This document shows, piece by piece, positions 26,642 to 35,943 of a stretch of DNA of 56,663 nt. Every line of letters starts with the position of its first letter. The stretch's first letter is position 1. Below the pieces are notes generated by a model. The model was not told where the DNA came from, did not search any database, and saw only the letters and a list, made by a program, of their open reading frames with translations. Both the position numbers and the translations under genes were made by a program. The stretch spans positions 1 through 56,663 of the forward strand of contig NZ_BAGB01000158.1 of NCBI RefSeq assembly GCF_000308615.1, written 5' to 3'. The DNA is from Nocardia jiangxiensis NBRC 101359 (GTDB lineage: Bacteria; Actinomycetota; Actinomycetes; Mycobacteriales; Mycobacteriaceae).

Positions 26642-26722
26642 CTCCTATAACTTATAGGAGTAGCCACTCCGTAATATGCCCTATGAGCTGCTGCTTGTAC
26701 CGAAAACTCCGGAGTATTACGG
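26642..26722. promoter_or_regulatory. Palindromic operators in a divergent promoter
   Basis: CTCCTATAACTTATAGGAG (26642-26660) is a perfect inverted repeat with a 1-base centre. The stretch up to 26722 also has ACTCCGGAGT and an inverted pair CCGTAATA / TATTACGG, the latter just before the tetR ATG. Both promoters likely lie here, with TetR as the binder. Confidence 0.7.
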
Positions 26723-26730
26723 TAGAGCCC

Positions 26731-27333
26731 ATGCCGTATCAGCAACAGGTTGGTCGCCCGCGGGACACCAGCATCGATGAACGGGCCCTCGCCGCCACAC
26801 GCGCCCTGCTCGTCGAGCGCGGATTCGAAGCCACCACCATGGCCGCGATCGCGGAGCGGGCCGGCGTGCACGCCTCCGCGTTGTATCGGCGCTGGCCCTC
26901 ACGCATCGAAGCGATCGAAGACGCCGCCTTCCCGGCGGCCGCACCCGTCGAGGTCGCTCCCACCGGAGACCTGCGCCGCGACCTGCGTCGATTCATCCGC
27001 ATCTACATCGCCGTATTCGGCGAACCCGCCGCCCGGGTCGCGGCCGCAGGTTTGCTCGCCCACCACCGCACCTCCGACAAACCCGGCGCCCCCTCGGTCT
27101 ACCTGCGCGTCTCTTCCCGACCCCAATTCCGCGCCATCATCGCCGCCGCCCCGACCGGCAGCGTCGACCCCATTGTCGACCCCGACGACGTCTTCGACAT
27201 GCTGCTCGGCGCGATCTGGACCCGCGTCGTCCTGTTCACCGTCACCACCCGCCAGCGCCCGATCGAACGCACCGTCGACATGGTGCTCCGCATACTCAGA
27301 CCGGCCCCACCCGCCATGTCGAAGCGTTCATGA
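26731..27333 (+). CDS. TetR-family transcriptional regulator
   Basis: The 200-residue protein begins VGRPRDTSIDERALAATRAL and has a TetR helix-turn-helix (MAAIAERAGVHASALYRRWP) and a C-terminal TetR_C-like helical domain. It is divergent from the five-gene dehydrogenase operon, with palindromes between, so it probably represses both directions until a pathway ligand binds. Confidence 0.92.
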   Translation: MPYQQQVGRPRDTSIDERALAATRALLVERGFEATTMAAIAERAGVHASALYRRWPSRIEAIEDAAFPAAAPVEVAPTGDLRRDLRRFIRIYIAVFGEPAARVAAAGLLAHHRTSDKPGAPSVYLRVSSRPQFRAIIAAAPTGSVDPIVDPDDVFDMLLGAIWTRVVLFTVTTRQRPIERTVDMVLRILRPAPPAMSKRS

Positions 27334-27410
27334 GCCCGAATCCAACCAGCACGGCAACTTGCGCGATTGCGCCGCCCGGCCGCACGGCCCTGCTCCACCG
27401 ACTTGTAACC

Positions 27411-27441
27411 CCCAGCCCCACCCCTCCGGGATGGGGCTGGG
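27411..27441 (+). terminator. Hairpin terminator after tetR
   Basis: CCCAGCCCCA (27411-27420) pairs perfectly with TGGGGCTGGG (27432-27441), with an 11-base loop and a T-rich tail GTTGTTGTT. Confidence 0.85.
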
Positions 27442-29140
27442 TTGTTGTTCGATGCGGCGACGTGTGGCGGCGTCTACTGGTTATGGGAGCGTCCTCAACT
27501 GTTCGTACGGCAGACGCGGGCACGTCCGGAGCTACCCCGTAGGCCGTGCGTGGTCGAGTCGCCGCATACCCGCTGACGCAACCAGCACGCCAGGTCTATC
27601 CGAGACCTCACCGTCGGCTCCAAGATCCGGTCGGCGGCGCACCGCACGTGGTACCAGAGCCGATCGCGCGGACCGATCGGCGGCTGGCCGGGGCCGACGA
27701 AGGCGATCACCACAGCCTCGGCCGTATCCCCGCGCGAGTGGCCCCGGCCTGTGCGTCACCCGTTCCGCGATCCACTCGCCACATGTCCACGTGGTGAAAC
27801 GACGTTTCGCAGAAGTAACGACATGGCAAGGGTATTGCGGATTCCCGATTGGTCGGGCATGCTGCACTGTACCCAAAAGTGTATTCATTTTGGAGGCGAC
27901 TTGACTACGCGGTGTGCGCCGGTGACTGATCCAGTCTCGATGCCGAACTTCCGGCACGCGGGACCCGAGGTTCACGTTGACAATTCGGCGGCCGATCCGA
28001 GGAGGACGGTGCACCCGTCGGGTTCGTGCCGGATCTCGATCCGGCGGCGGCTCGAGACGGCCAGCGGCGATTCGAAAGGCCGATCCGTTGAAGTCGTCCG
28101 TGGTGCGCTGGTGGGGCAGCTGGACCGGCTGATGCCGATGGATCTTGATAGTCGGGCTCGAATCATGGGCCGGCACAACACCGGTCGCCGCGGATTGCCA
28201 AGCGCCGGTCGGGCCCGGTCGCTCGCCCGCCGAGCGGCTCCCGCAGGCGCGTTCACCGGCCGCGGGTATCCGGCAACGGAGGGACGCGGTCGGCCCGGAG
28301 ACCGACCTGGACAGTGCTCGCGCCCGCGCCGAGCACGGTAATGCTGTCGAGCGCGCCAATGGTGTCGGCCAAGCCCTGCGCGCCGAAATAGCGACCGGCG
28401 TCGCGGCGGGTCTCGTCGCTGATGAAATTGTTCGACGGCGCCCCTATGGTCTCCGTCGTTGCCATATTTGTTCCGGAACGTGCGTCCATACCTGGAGGAC
28501 ATGCGCTCCGGACCTTTGCCGACCCGAAATTGCCGGAGAAAGCCGATCTTTTCCGCGAGAACCGAAAGAGTTGTTGACATCAGCGTGATCGAGGTAATAA
28601 TGTCGTTCAAAGCGCGCCCTGGGCCACCGCCCGGGAGCGTCATCACATTTATATCCCGTCATATTAATCGCAACAGTTTCCTCGAGGGCTGCGACGCCCT
28701 GGCCCAAGCCCACGGCGGAGAGATATGTGCACCCCGGGAAGAGATCCAGGAGAAAATCCTGGCCCTTCCTGAACACCTGGTGGTGACCTCGACGGAAATC
28801 TGCCGGGTAGCCGCCGAAGATCTCGGTCGTGATGGATCGGGAAATACGAGAAAGAAAAGAGATGAGGGGTTATCCATAGCATCTCCCGGGCCACCGGGCC
28901 ACGGTGATCGCCACCTCGGCCATTGCCGCCAAGGCCGGCCCCGCGCTGCCAGGGTGGCGAAGTGACCGCATGCGGCCAGACACGCCCGCGTATCGGAGGA
29001 ATGCGCCGCCACGCCGCGGCTGCGGTGCGATGAAAAACGGCTGGCCGCCGCGGCGATGCATTCGCGAAACCTGCAACCCCCGGTAGGAACATACCGATAG
29101 CCTAAAGCTCTCCGTATCGACGTCTCAATCGCTATTCTTT
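27442..29140. other. 1.7-kb region without recognisable genes
   Basis: Frames are open on both strands but none is convincing. The best candidates are a minus frame from ATG 28465 (MATTETIGAPSNNFISDETR..., ALDSITVLGAGAST, about 70 codons) and a plus frame 28459-28965. GC content drops around 28440-28900 compared with flanks. It may hold decayed genes or an acquired segment; I see no transposase. Confidence 0.35.
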
Positions 29141-29164
29141 ACTGTATACAGTTGTGAACACAGT
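29141..29164. promoter_or_regulatory. GntR-type operator, site A
   Basis: ACTGTATACAGT (29141-29152) is a perfect palindrome followed by TGTGAACACAGT. The GTATACAGTTGTGAA part matches GGATACAGTTGTGAA at site B (36816). It lies 50-70 bp upstream of the permease ATG. Confidence 0.65.
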
Positions 29165-29213
29165 TCGGGGTATTGCTATCCGTACCCGGACTTTCGAAAA
29201 TTCTGGAGGCGTT

Positions 29214-30614
29214 ATGCCGACCCTGCCCGCGCAGCATTCCGATGCCGATGAAAACTACAACGCGCACCCGGTGCCTTCCACCGCTCGACTCGGCCGCTGG
29301 CAAGTCACCATGTCGTACTGGTCCTTGCTCTCGGCGATGGTCTGGCTGTTCTACGGCGCCCTCGCTGCGAGTTTGTACGGAACCCGCGACGCGATGATTG
29401 CCATTGCGCTGTCGACCGTGGTGTTCGCGCTGGCGAACATCGTGATGACACGACTGGGAATTCGCCACGGCGTCAATTCGACGCTATTGACGAAATCCCT
29501 GTTCGGACGGTGGGGATCTTTGCTCACCGCCCTGCTCGTTGCGGCCACCGTGCTCTACTACGCGGTATTCGAGTCGAGCACCCTGGCGGTCGCCTTCCGG
29601 AGCTACGTCAAGCACGGTGACATCCGGCTGTGGTATGCCGTGATCGTCGTCGTGATGCTGCCGCTCATGCTCGGCAGCGTCCAGTCGTGGATGGCCAAGC
29701 TCAACGGTGTCCTGCTGCCGTTCTACCTCGTCGGTCTCGTCTCCATCCTGATCGCGGCGGGCGTGAAGTTCGGCCACGGCTCGCACTGGCTCAGCTTCTC
29801 CGGAGTCGTTCCCGCCGAAGGTCGTTCGTTTCCCGGCTGGATTCTCTGCTTCGTGCTCTACATGGGCATCTACATCACCATGCCGACGACGATCGACTTT
29901 GCGCGATTCGCCCGGCGCGAGGACGAGAAGTTCCACGAGGTCGTCACCTTCGGATGGGTGTTCTACCTGCTGCTGTTCATCCTCAACGGCTTCGCCGGAA
30001 TCTATCTGGTGCAGCTGGTGCTGCCCACCGAGCCGGCCTCGGAAACCGGTGTGGTGCAGGCTATTCTGGCCAGCCTGGGATGGATCGGCCTGCTGTTCAT
30101 CGTCATCTCGCAGACGCGGGTGAACACCCTGAACTACTACCAGTCGAGCACGAATTTCGAGCGGATCCTCAGCACGGTCACCTCGGTCCGACTGCCTCGC
30201 TTCGTCTGGGTGACCGCCGTCGCCGTCGTCGTCTTTCTCATGATGCTCACCGATGTCTTCAGTTATCTGCAGACCGCGCTGAACTGGCAGGGCGTGCTCG
30301 TCATCGGATGGGTCGGTGTGGTTTTGACGCATTTCGCGTTCAGTAGGCGAGACCGGCGGTTCGGCCCGGTGGTCGACGAGAGCATGCCGCGCATCGGCTG
30401 GGGCCTGATCGCCTGGATCGTGCCTTCGATCGTCGGCATCCTGCTGCTGGAAGTGTCATCGGTGCCGGCGGCCGCCAGGCAGTCGGCACAGTTGATCGTC
30501 CTTGTTCTCTCGGTAGTGCTCTACACGGTGACCTATCTGCTGACCCGCCGGGCCGATGACGCGGCAACTGCCGCGCGGGTCGACGGCGCCGAAGTGCCCT
30601 CGGCCGTCCACTGA
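29214..30614 (+). CDS. NCS1-type permease (purine-cytosine permease family)
   Basis: The 466-residue protein has about 12 membrane segments and the NCS1 features near the N-terminus (RLGRWQVTMSYWSLLSAMVW, then FG-x-WGSLLTALLVAATVLYY). The family imports nucleobases, hydantoins, pyridoxine, allantoin and similar N-heterocycles with Na+ or H+. The ATG at 29214 has GGAGG 4 bases upstream. It opens the plus arm of the catabolic island, below operator site A, so it is the likely uptake system for the pathway substrate. Confidence 0.85.
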   Translation: MPTLPAQHSDADENYNAHPVPSTARLGRWQVTMSYWSLLSAMVWLFYGALAASLYGTRDAMIAIALSTVVFALANIVMTRLGIRHGVNSTLLTKSLFGRWGSLLTALLVAATVLYYAVFESSTLAVAFRSYVKHGDIRLWYAVIVVVMLPLMLGSVQSWMAKLNGVLLPFYLVGLVSILIAAGVKFGHGSHWLSFSGVVPAEGRSFPGWILCFVLYMGIYITMPTTIDFARFARREDEKFHEVVTFGWVFYLLLFILNGFAGIYLVQLVLPTEPASETGVVQAILASLGWIGLLFIVISQTRVNTLNYYQSSTNFERILSTVTSVRLPRFVWVTAVAVVVFLMMLTDVFSYLQTALNWQGVLVIGWVGVVLTHFAFSRRDRRFGPVVDESMPRIGWGLIAWIVPSIVGILLLEVSSVPAAARQSAQLIVLVLSVVLYTVTYLLTRRADDAATAARVDGAEVPSAVH

Positions 30615-30671
30615 ATCATCAGCGGCCTCGGCCGTCCACGGAATCATTTCTCGACAGAACAGGAGTTACTG

Positions 30672-32609
30672 GTGAATTTCGACGCACTGTTCGCGCCCGG
30701 TCGAATCGGACCCCTGGAGATTTCCAACCGCATTCTCAAGTCTCCGCAGAGCACAGCGACGTCGAATGCCGACGGCACCGTCAGCGCGCGCACCGTGAAC
30801 CACTACCGGCGGCTGGGCGAAGGCGGGATCGGGCTGGTCATGGTCGAATACAGCTACGTCGACGAGGACGCGTCCAAGGCGATCCACAATCAACTCGGCA
30901 ACAGCCGCCGCGAACACACCGCCGGCCTCGGTTGGCTCGCCGACGAGGTGAAGAGCACCGGCGCCCGCGTCGGTCTGCAGATCGCGCACGGCGGGCGCCA
31001 GAAGTTCCTGGCGACGGCGCCGATCAAGTCGGCCTCGGACTCCTCCTGGGCCGATATCGAGGCGCAGTACGGCGTGGTGCCGACGCCGATGACGGCCGCG
31101 GAGATCGACGACGTCGTCACGGCGTTCGGCGAGGCGGCGGCTCGTGCGCACAATGCTCGCTTCGACCTCGTCGAGGTGCATGCCGGGCACGGCTACCTGA
31201 TCACCAACTTCCTGTCGCCCCACACCAACCGGCGCACGGACGAGTACGGTGGACCGTTCGAGAACAGGTCCCGGATTCTCGTCCGGATCGTCGACGAGAT
31301 CCGTGCCTCGGTGCCGCGTGAGTTCCCGCTCAGCATCCGATTGTCCGTCACCGACTACGAGCCGGACGGTATTCCGATCGAGGAAACGGTCGCGCTGTGC
31401 CGAATCCTCGAGGCGCACGGAGTGGACGTCATCCATGCCTCGGGCGGACACCACGCCCTGCACGAGTGGGAGGTGAGCCCCTGGTTCCGGCCGCGTACCC
31501 CGCACCGGTGGGGGTGGGAGCAGATCAAGCCGGCGGTGTCGATCCCCGTCATCGCGTCCGGCTCGATCGTCACCCCGGAGATCGCGAACGAGATCATCGC
31601 CTCGGGCTCCGCCGATTTCGTTTCGCTCGGGCGCGCGATGCTCGCCGACCCGGACTGGGCGCGTAAGGCCAGCGCGGGACGCGCGCTGGAGATCACTCCC
31701 TGCATCCGCTGCAACGATGGATGCCTGCACCGCGGCCTGTTCCAAACCCGCAGCGTCGGATGCAGCGTGAACCCGGAAGTGACCGAAGAGGAGCGTTTCC
31801 CGATCACCGCGGCGGACGAGCGAAAGACGGTGGCCGTCGTCGGTGGTGGTCCGGCCGGGCTACGCAGCGCCGCGATACTCGCCGACCGTGGCCATCTCGT
31901 CATCCTGTTCGAGCCGAACCAGCTCGGTGGTGCGCTGGTGCATGCGGACGGTGCCGCGATCAAGCAGGACCTCTTCGCACTGGTCGAGCATCTCGTCCAC
32001 GAGGTGTCCCGCCGTGACATCGAGATCGTGCGCGAATACGCCGGAGTGGACGAGATCCTCGCCCGCGGAGCGGATGCGGTGGTGATCGCCACCGGTGCGC
32101 CGCAACGGGCCCCGGACTTCCCGATCGAGGACGGTGCGAATGTCGTGCTGTCCGCGGAGGTCGGTGCCGTGAACCCGGTGCGAGGATCGGTGGTGATCGT
32201 CGGCGGTGGCCTGCAGGGTGCCGAGGTCGCGCTGCGCATCGCGGAGATGGGCGGCACCAAGATCACGCTGATCGAGCGGGGGCCGGCGCTGCTGGCCGGA
32301 GGTGAGGTCATCGTCACCGACGTGGACCGGCTGCCGACCTACCTGGATGCGGCCGGTGTGCAGGTGCGCTTGAACGCTCCGGTGATCGGCGTGGATCGGG
32401 CCGGGGTACAGGTGGCGACCGGCGACGGCGAGGAAAAGATCGAGGCGGACACGGTGGTCCTCGCACTGGGCACCGCTCCGGCACAGAATGACCTGGTCAC
32501 CGACCTTCGGACGACCGGCCTTGAGGTTCACGTGATCGGATCGGCGAAAACACCGGGCCGAGTGTTCGACGCGATCCACACCGCGTTCTTCACCTCACGG
32601 CTGGTGTGA
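30672..32609 (+). CDS. Old-yellow-enzyme-like NADH:flavin oxidoreductase, 2,4-dienoyl-CoA reductase type
   Basis: The 645-residue protein has an FMN TIM barrel (1-330; GLQIAHGGRQKF, RFDLVEVHAGHGYLITNF, SADFVSLGRAMLADPDW), a 4Fe-4S cluster loop (CIRCNDGC, then VGC, about 342-362) and an FAD/NAD(P) Rossmann pair (VVGGGPAGLRSA near 390, VIVGGGLQGAEVA near 515). Starts GTG with AGGAG upstream. It should move electrons from NAD(P)H to a C=C bond of the substrate, for example a dihydro- or partially reduced ring. A close paralog is at 37787-39721. Confidence 0.92.
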   Translation: MNFDALFAPGRIGPLEISNRILKSPQSTATSNADGTVSARTVNHYRRLGEGGIGLVMVEYSYVDEDASKAIHNQLGNSRREHTAGLGWLADEVKSTGARVGLQIAHGGRQKFLATAPIKSASDSSWADIEAQYGVVPTPMTAAEIDDVVTAFGEAAARAHNARFDLVEVHAGHGYLITNFLSPHTNRRTDEYGGPFENRSRILVRIVDEIRASVPREFPLSIRLSVTDYEPDGIPIEETVALCRILEAHGVDVIHASGGHHALHEWEVSPWFRPRTPHRWGWEQIKPAVSIPVIASGSIVTPEIANEIIASGSADFVSLGRAMLADPDWARKASAGRALEITPCIRCNDGCLHRGLFQTRSVGCSVNPEVTEEERFPITAADERKTVAVVGGGPAGLRSAAILADRGHLVILFEPNQLGGALVHADGAAIKQDLFALVEHLVHEVSRRDIEIVREYAGVDEILARGADAVVIATGAPQRAPDFPIEDGANVVLSAEVGAVNPVRGSVVIVGGGLQGAEVALRIAEMGGTKITLIERGPALLAGGEVIVTDVDRLPTYLDAAGVQVRLNAPVIGVDRAGVQVATGDGEEKIEADTVVLALGTAPAQNDLVTDLRTTGLEVHVIGSAKTPGRVFDAIHTAFFTSRLV

Positions 32610-32665
32610 GGGCAGCCGGTGAACCGGGCGACGATCACGAAAACACGGGGATAGAAGGAGTACTC

Positions 32666-33466
32666 ATGGTTGCACTGGATGGCCAGGTCGTAGTGTTCAC
32701 CGGCGCCGGCGCCGGCATCGGCCGCTCGGTGGTCACGCGGTATGTCGCCGAGGGCGCACGGGTCGTCGCCGTCGATATCTCCGACAGGGTCGAGGACCTC
32801 GCCGGCGAGCTGGGCACGGCCGTCGTTCCGATCGTCGCCGATGTGGCTACGTGGGAAGGCAACCGCGGCGCGGCACAGGCGGCGTTGGACCGATTCGGCA
32901 GGATCGACGTCTTCGTCGGCAATGCCGGAATCACCGACAACGCCCAGCCGCTCGAGGACATCCGGGGTGCAGACCTGCCCGCAGCGTTCGGCGAGCTGTT
33001 CGGGGTCAACGTACTCGCTCCGATGCTCGGTGTCCGCGCCTGCCTCGAATCGCTCATCGAAACGCGCGGCAGCGTGATCCTGACCGGATCATTCGCGAGT
33101 ACGAACGCGGCCGGGGGCGGCTCCCTCTATACCGCTTCGAAACATGCCGTGCACGGGCTGATCCGCCAGCTCGCGTACGAGCTCGCGCCGGACGTCCGGG
33201 TGAACGGGGTGGCGCCCGGCGTCGCCCCTACCCGGCTGCGTGGCACCGCCTCGCTCGGCCAGGCGGCGACCGATTCGGTCCTCGACGGCACCGAGCGGGC
33301 GCTGCCCACCCAGGAGATCGCGCCCGTCTCCGCCTACGACGGCGTGTTCACGATGCTCGCGTCGCGCACCGAATCGGCCGCCATGACAGGCACGCTCGTC
33401 ACCGTCGACAGCGGACTGTCGATCCGCGGCATCGCCAAGCCGGGCGGCCGGGTGAGTCGCGCATGA
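32666..33466 (+). CDS. SDR, cis-dihydrodiol dehydrogenase-like
   Basis: The 266-residue protein has TGAGAGIG (11-18), GNAGI, and YTASK (Tyr near 154). The stretch LIRQLAYELAPDVRVNGVAP followed by RLRGTASLGQ follows the BphB/HcaB-type cis-dihydrodiol dehydrogenases that rearomatise Rieske dioxygenase products with NAD. AGAAGGAG lies 6 bases before the ATG. It overlaps the next gene by ATGA. The paralog at 35944 is very similar. Confidence 0.9.
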   Translation: MVALDGQVVVFTGAGAGIGRSVVTRYVAEGARVVAVDISDRVEDLAGELGTAVVPIVADVATWEGNRGAAQAALDRFGRIDVFVGNAGITDNAQPLEDIRGADLPAAFGELFGVNVLAPMLGVRACLESLIETRGSVILTGSFASTNAAGGGSLYTASKHAVHGLIRQLAYELAPDVRVNGVAPGVAPTRLRGTASLGQAATDSVLDGTERALPTQEIAPVSAYDGVFTMLASRTESAAMTGTLVTVDSGLSIRGIAKPGGRVSRA

Positions 33467-34224
33467 GCAGGACGGATCTCACCGGCAGGACCGCCATCGT
33501 CACGGGTTCACGGCGGGGCATCGGCGCGGCGATCGTGCGAGAGCTGCTGGATCACGGTGCCACCGTCGTCGTGTGCGGGCGGGGTGAAGCCGGCGTCGCA
33601 GACCTGGTTGAGACGCTCGACACCACAGCGCCGGGACGGGTGCGCGGGTGCGCGGCCGACCTGACCACCGCACACGGGCGTGAGCACCTGCTCGAGACCG
33701 CGGCCACAGTGGACATCCTGGTCAACAATGCCGGAGGATTCACCCGGGTGGTGGACACCGTCAGCTCGACGCTCGGCGAATGGAACGACCAGCTCGCCGT
33801 CAACCTGACTGTGCCGTTCCTGCTGTGCCAGGCGGTGCTGCCGGCGATGATCGAGCAGGGGTGGGGACGCATCGTCAACATCGGGTCGATCGTGGCGTCC
33901 GCCCCGCAGCTCGGCAACGCCATCGGGTATGTGGCTGCGAAAGCGGGGCTGGTCGGATTCACCAGGCAGCTCGCCGCCGAGGTAGCGCACGCCGGGGTGA
34001 CCGCCAACGTCGTCAACCCGGGCACGATCGCCACCGAACATCTGCGGGACTACCTGGCCGCGTCCGACCAGATGACCGAGCAGTCGCTGGCCGGCCGCAT
34101 TCCGGTCGGCAGGCTCGGCCGCCCGGCCGAGATCGCCGGCGTCGTCCCCTATCTCGTGTCCGACGCGGGGGCATTCATCACCGGGGCGGTCCTCGACATC
34201 AATGGTGGCGCGATTCACGCCTGA
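33463..34224 (+). CDS. Short-chain dehydrogenase/reductase, FabG-like
   Basis: The 253-residue protein has TGSRRGIG (about 14-21), NNAGG, SIVAS and Y-x-x-x-K in YVAAK, with an ordinary FabG-like C-terminus (GRLGRPAEIAGVVPYL, ITGAVLDINGG). It starts within the stop of the previous gene (ATGA overlap). It probably acts on a hydroxy/keto intermediate of the same route. Confidence 0.9.
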   Translation: MSRTDLTGRTAIVTGSRRGIGAAIVRELLDHGATVVVCGRGEAGVADLVETLDTTAPGRVRGCAADLTTAHGREHLLETAATVDILVNNAGGFTRVVDTVSSTLGEWNDQLAVNLTVPFLLCQAVLPAMIEQGWGRIVNIGSIVASAPQLGNAIGYVAAKAGLVGFTRQLAAEVAHAGVTANVVNPGTIATEHLRDYLAASDQMTEQSLAGRIPVGRLGRPAEIAGVVPYLVSDAGAFITGAVLDINGGAIHA

Positions 34225-34265
34225 CCACATCGTCCGCGGGAGAACAGCTCGAAAGGAAGAACGAA

Positions 34266-35081
34266 ATGGCAATTCTGAACGACAAAGTCGCGCTGGTCAC
34301 CGGCGGCGCAAACGGTATCGGCCGGGCGGTCGTCGAAAAATTCCTTGCCGAAGGCGCGCGGGTCGCAGTGCTCGATCGTGATATCGACCGCGCGAAGGCC
34401 CTTGCCGCCGACCTCGGCGCCGACGTGCACGTGACGATTGGGTCGGTCGAGAACTTCGCGGACGATCAACGCGCGGTCGCCGAGGCCGTCGAAACCTTCG
34501 GCAAGCTCGACATTTTCGTCGGCAACGCCGGCGTAGGCGCCGGCAATCTCCTGCTGAGCGAGATCCCGACGGACCGGCTGGAGGCGGCGATCGACGAGAT
34601 CTACGCGATCAACGTCAAGGGCTACCTGCTCGGGGCACGCGCGGCGGCCCCGGCGTTGCTGCGCACCAACGGGAATATGGTGTTCTCCTGCTCGCTGGCC
34701 AGCTACCGGGCGGTGGACGACGGGGCGCTGTACGTCTCGAGCAAGCATGCCGACCTCGGGATCGTGCGCGGGCTCGCCTGGGAACTCGCACCCAAGGTCC
34801 GGGTCAACGGGGTGGCGATCGGAGTCGCGCGGACCCGGATGGAAGGCCTCGCGGCGCTCGGGCAGCAGCCGATCGATGCGGTTCTCCCCGGCGCCGAAAA
34901 CGTAATCCCGCTCGGTTTCATCCCGGAACCGAGTGACTACGCAGCGGGTTTCGCGTACCTGGCCTCCGCGGAAGCGCGCGTGGTGACCGGCGAGTGTCTC
35001 TGGGCAGACAGCGGATTCGGAATTCGCGGGATCGGCTCTCCGGCGGGTTCGACCATGCTCGAAACCAAAGGCAGGCAGTGA
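34266..35081 (+). CDS. SDR, cis-dihydrodiol dehydrogenase-like
   Basis: The 271-residue protein has TGGANGIG, GNAGVGAGN, SCSLAS and YVSSK, then GLAWELAPKVRVNGVAIGVA, again the BphB-like pattern. AAAGGAAG is upstream of the ATG at 34266. It ends the plus arm of the island; IS630 debris follows. With the SDRs at 32666 and 35944 it makes three dihydrodiol-dehydrogenase-like genes around one Rieske oxygenase. Confidence 0.88.
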   Translation: MAILNDKVALVTGGANGIGRAVVEKFLAEGARVAVLDRDIDRAKALAADLGADVHVTIGSVENFADDQRAVAEAVETFGKLDIFVGNAGVGAGNLLLSEIPTDRLEAAIDEIYAINVKGYLLGARAAAPALLRTNGNMVFSCSLASYRAVDDGALYVSSKHADLGIVRGLAWELAPKVRVNGVAIGVARTRMEGLAALGQQPIDAVLPGAENVIPLGFIPEPSDYAAGFAYLASAEARVVTGECLWADSGFGIRGIGSPAGSTMLETKGRQ

Positions 35082-35090
35082 AAACACAGG

Positions 35091-35230
35091 GCGTTGCGGT
35101 TCATGGTGCATGAGGGGCACCACGAACGCGAAGGTGTTCATCGAGTTCTGCACCTGCCTGCTCGGCGACACCGATCGGCCTGTCTACCTGGTCGTCGATG
35201 GCCACCCCAGCCACCGGTCGAAAGCTACGG
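35091..35230 (+). pseudogene. IS630-type transposase remnant
   Basis: The frame 35094-35117 (LRFMVHEG) continues after a one-base shift at the GGGG run as TTNAKVFIEFCTCLL and PVYLVVDGHPSHRSKA. The order and the VDGH-x-x-H catalytic block match the C-terminal half of IS630 transposases. It is about 45 residues long and frameshifted. Confidence 0.6.
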
Positions 35231-35435
35231 CTTCTCCGGCCACGAATTGCCCGGATAACGGTGTCGAGCGCATCCCTGCTCACGCTCAGCGTGCAGTCGG
35301 CGATCCGATAGAACCCAGGCGAGACGCACTGCCCAGCACTGGGCGGAGCTGCTCACTCCCGATCGTCCATCCACGCGTACGGGGTCGGGTTGCGTTCCTC
35401 AATTCGTGCCCGGCGTGCCGGGCACACGATCCCTC

Positions 35436-35767
35436 CTTGGCCAACAGGTGGCAAGGATCTCGACAACATCTTCGGTGACCTCGAGGTTCTTTCGATCCTC
35501 CTGGACACTGTGCGCCCACCGGTCCCTCCGTTGGCCGATTATTCACCGATCGAGGATCTACGAACGTGGCAGGAGGATGATCGCAACAAGTCGCCTGCTG
35601 CCGTCGGCGACATCGCCTTCATCGAAGCCGTCGCGTTGAAAGACGCTGCGGATGAACGGCTTCCGCCCGGCACGGTCATCGTGACACTCTCACACGGGCA
35701 ACGTCTGGAAAGCTGGTAGGAGAACGCGCTCCAGTTCCTGGACGAGCACAACAGCGAGACAGAGTGA
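35436..35767 (+). pseudogene. Hypothetical protein remnant with in-frame TAG
   Basis: The frame reads GGKDLDNIFGDLEVLSILLD..., AAVGDIAFIEAVALKDAADE and LPPGTVIVTLSHGQRLESW, then TAG at 35717-35719 and ENALQFLDEHNSETE before TGA at 35765. A Trp codon (TGG to TAG) at this place would join the two parts. The start is unclear. It resembles small actinobacterial accessory proteins of unknown function. Confidence 0.45.
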
Positions 35768-35943
35768 GCTGCCGAACCGCGGGGAATCGTCTCAGCTGAG
35801 GGGCGATGTTCGCACAGGTGGGGCGGCAGTTGGTGGGTCCGGACCGGGGCCGCACCTCACGACCGATTATCGCCTCGGCAGCTTGGCAAGGGACCCCATG
35901 AGCCGCCTGAACCTGGCGGCATCCGGAATGGAAAACGGCGACT

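Noticed and set aside
3786..35719. Amber codon reassignment suggested by two in-frame TAGs
   Set aside because: All clearly intact genes stop normally and both cases lie in genes of weak conservation near decayed DNA; simple mutation is more likely.
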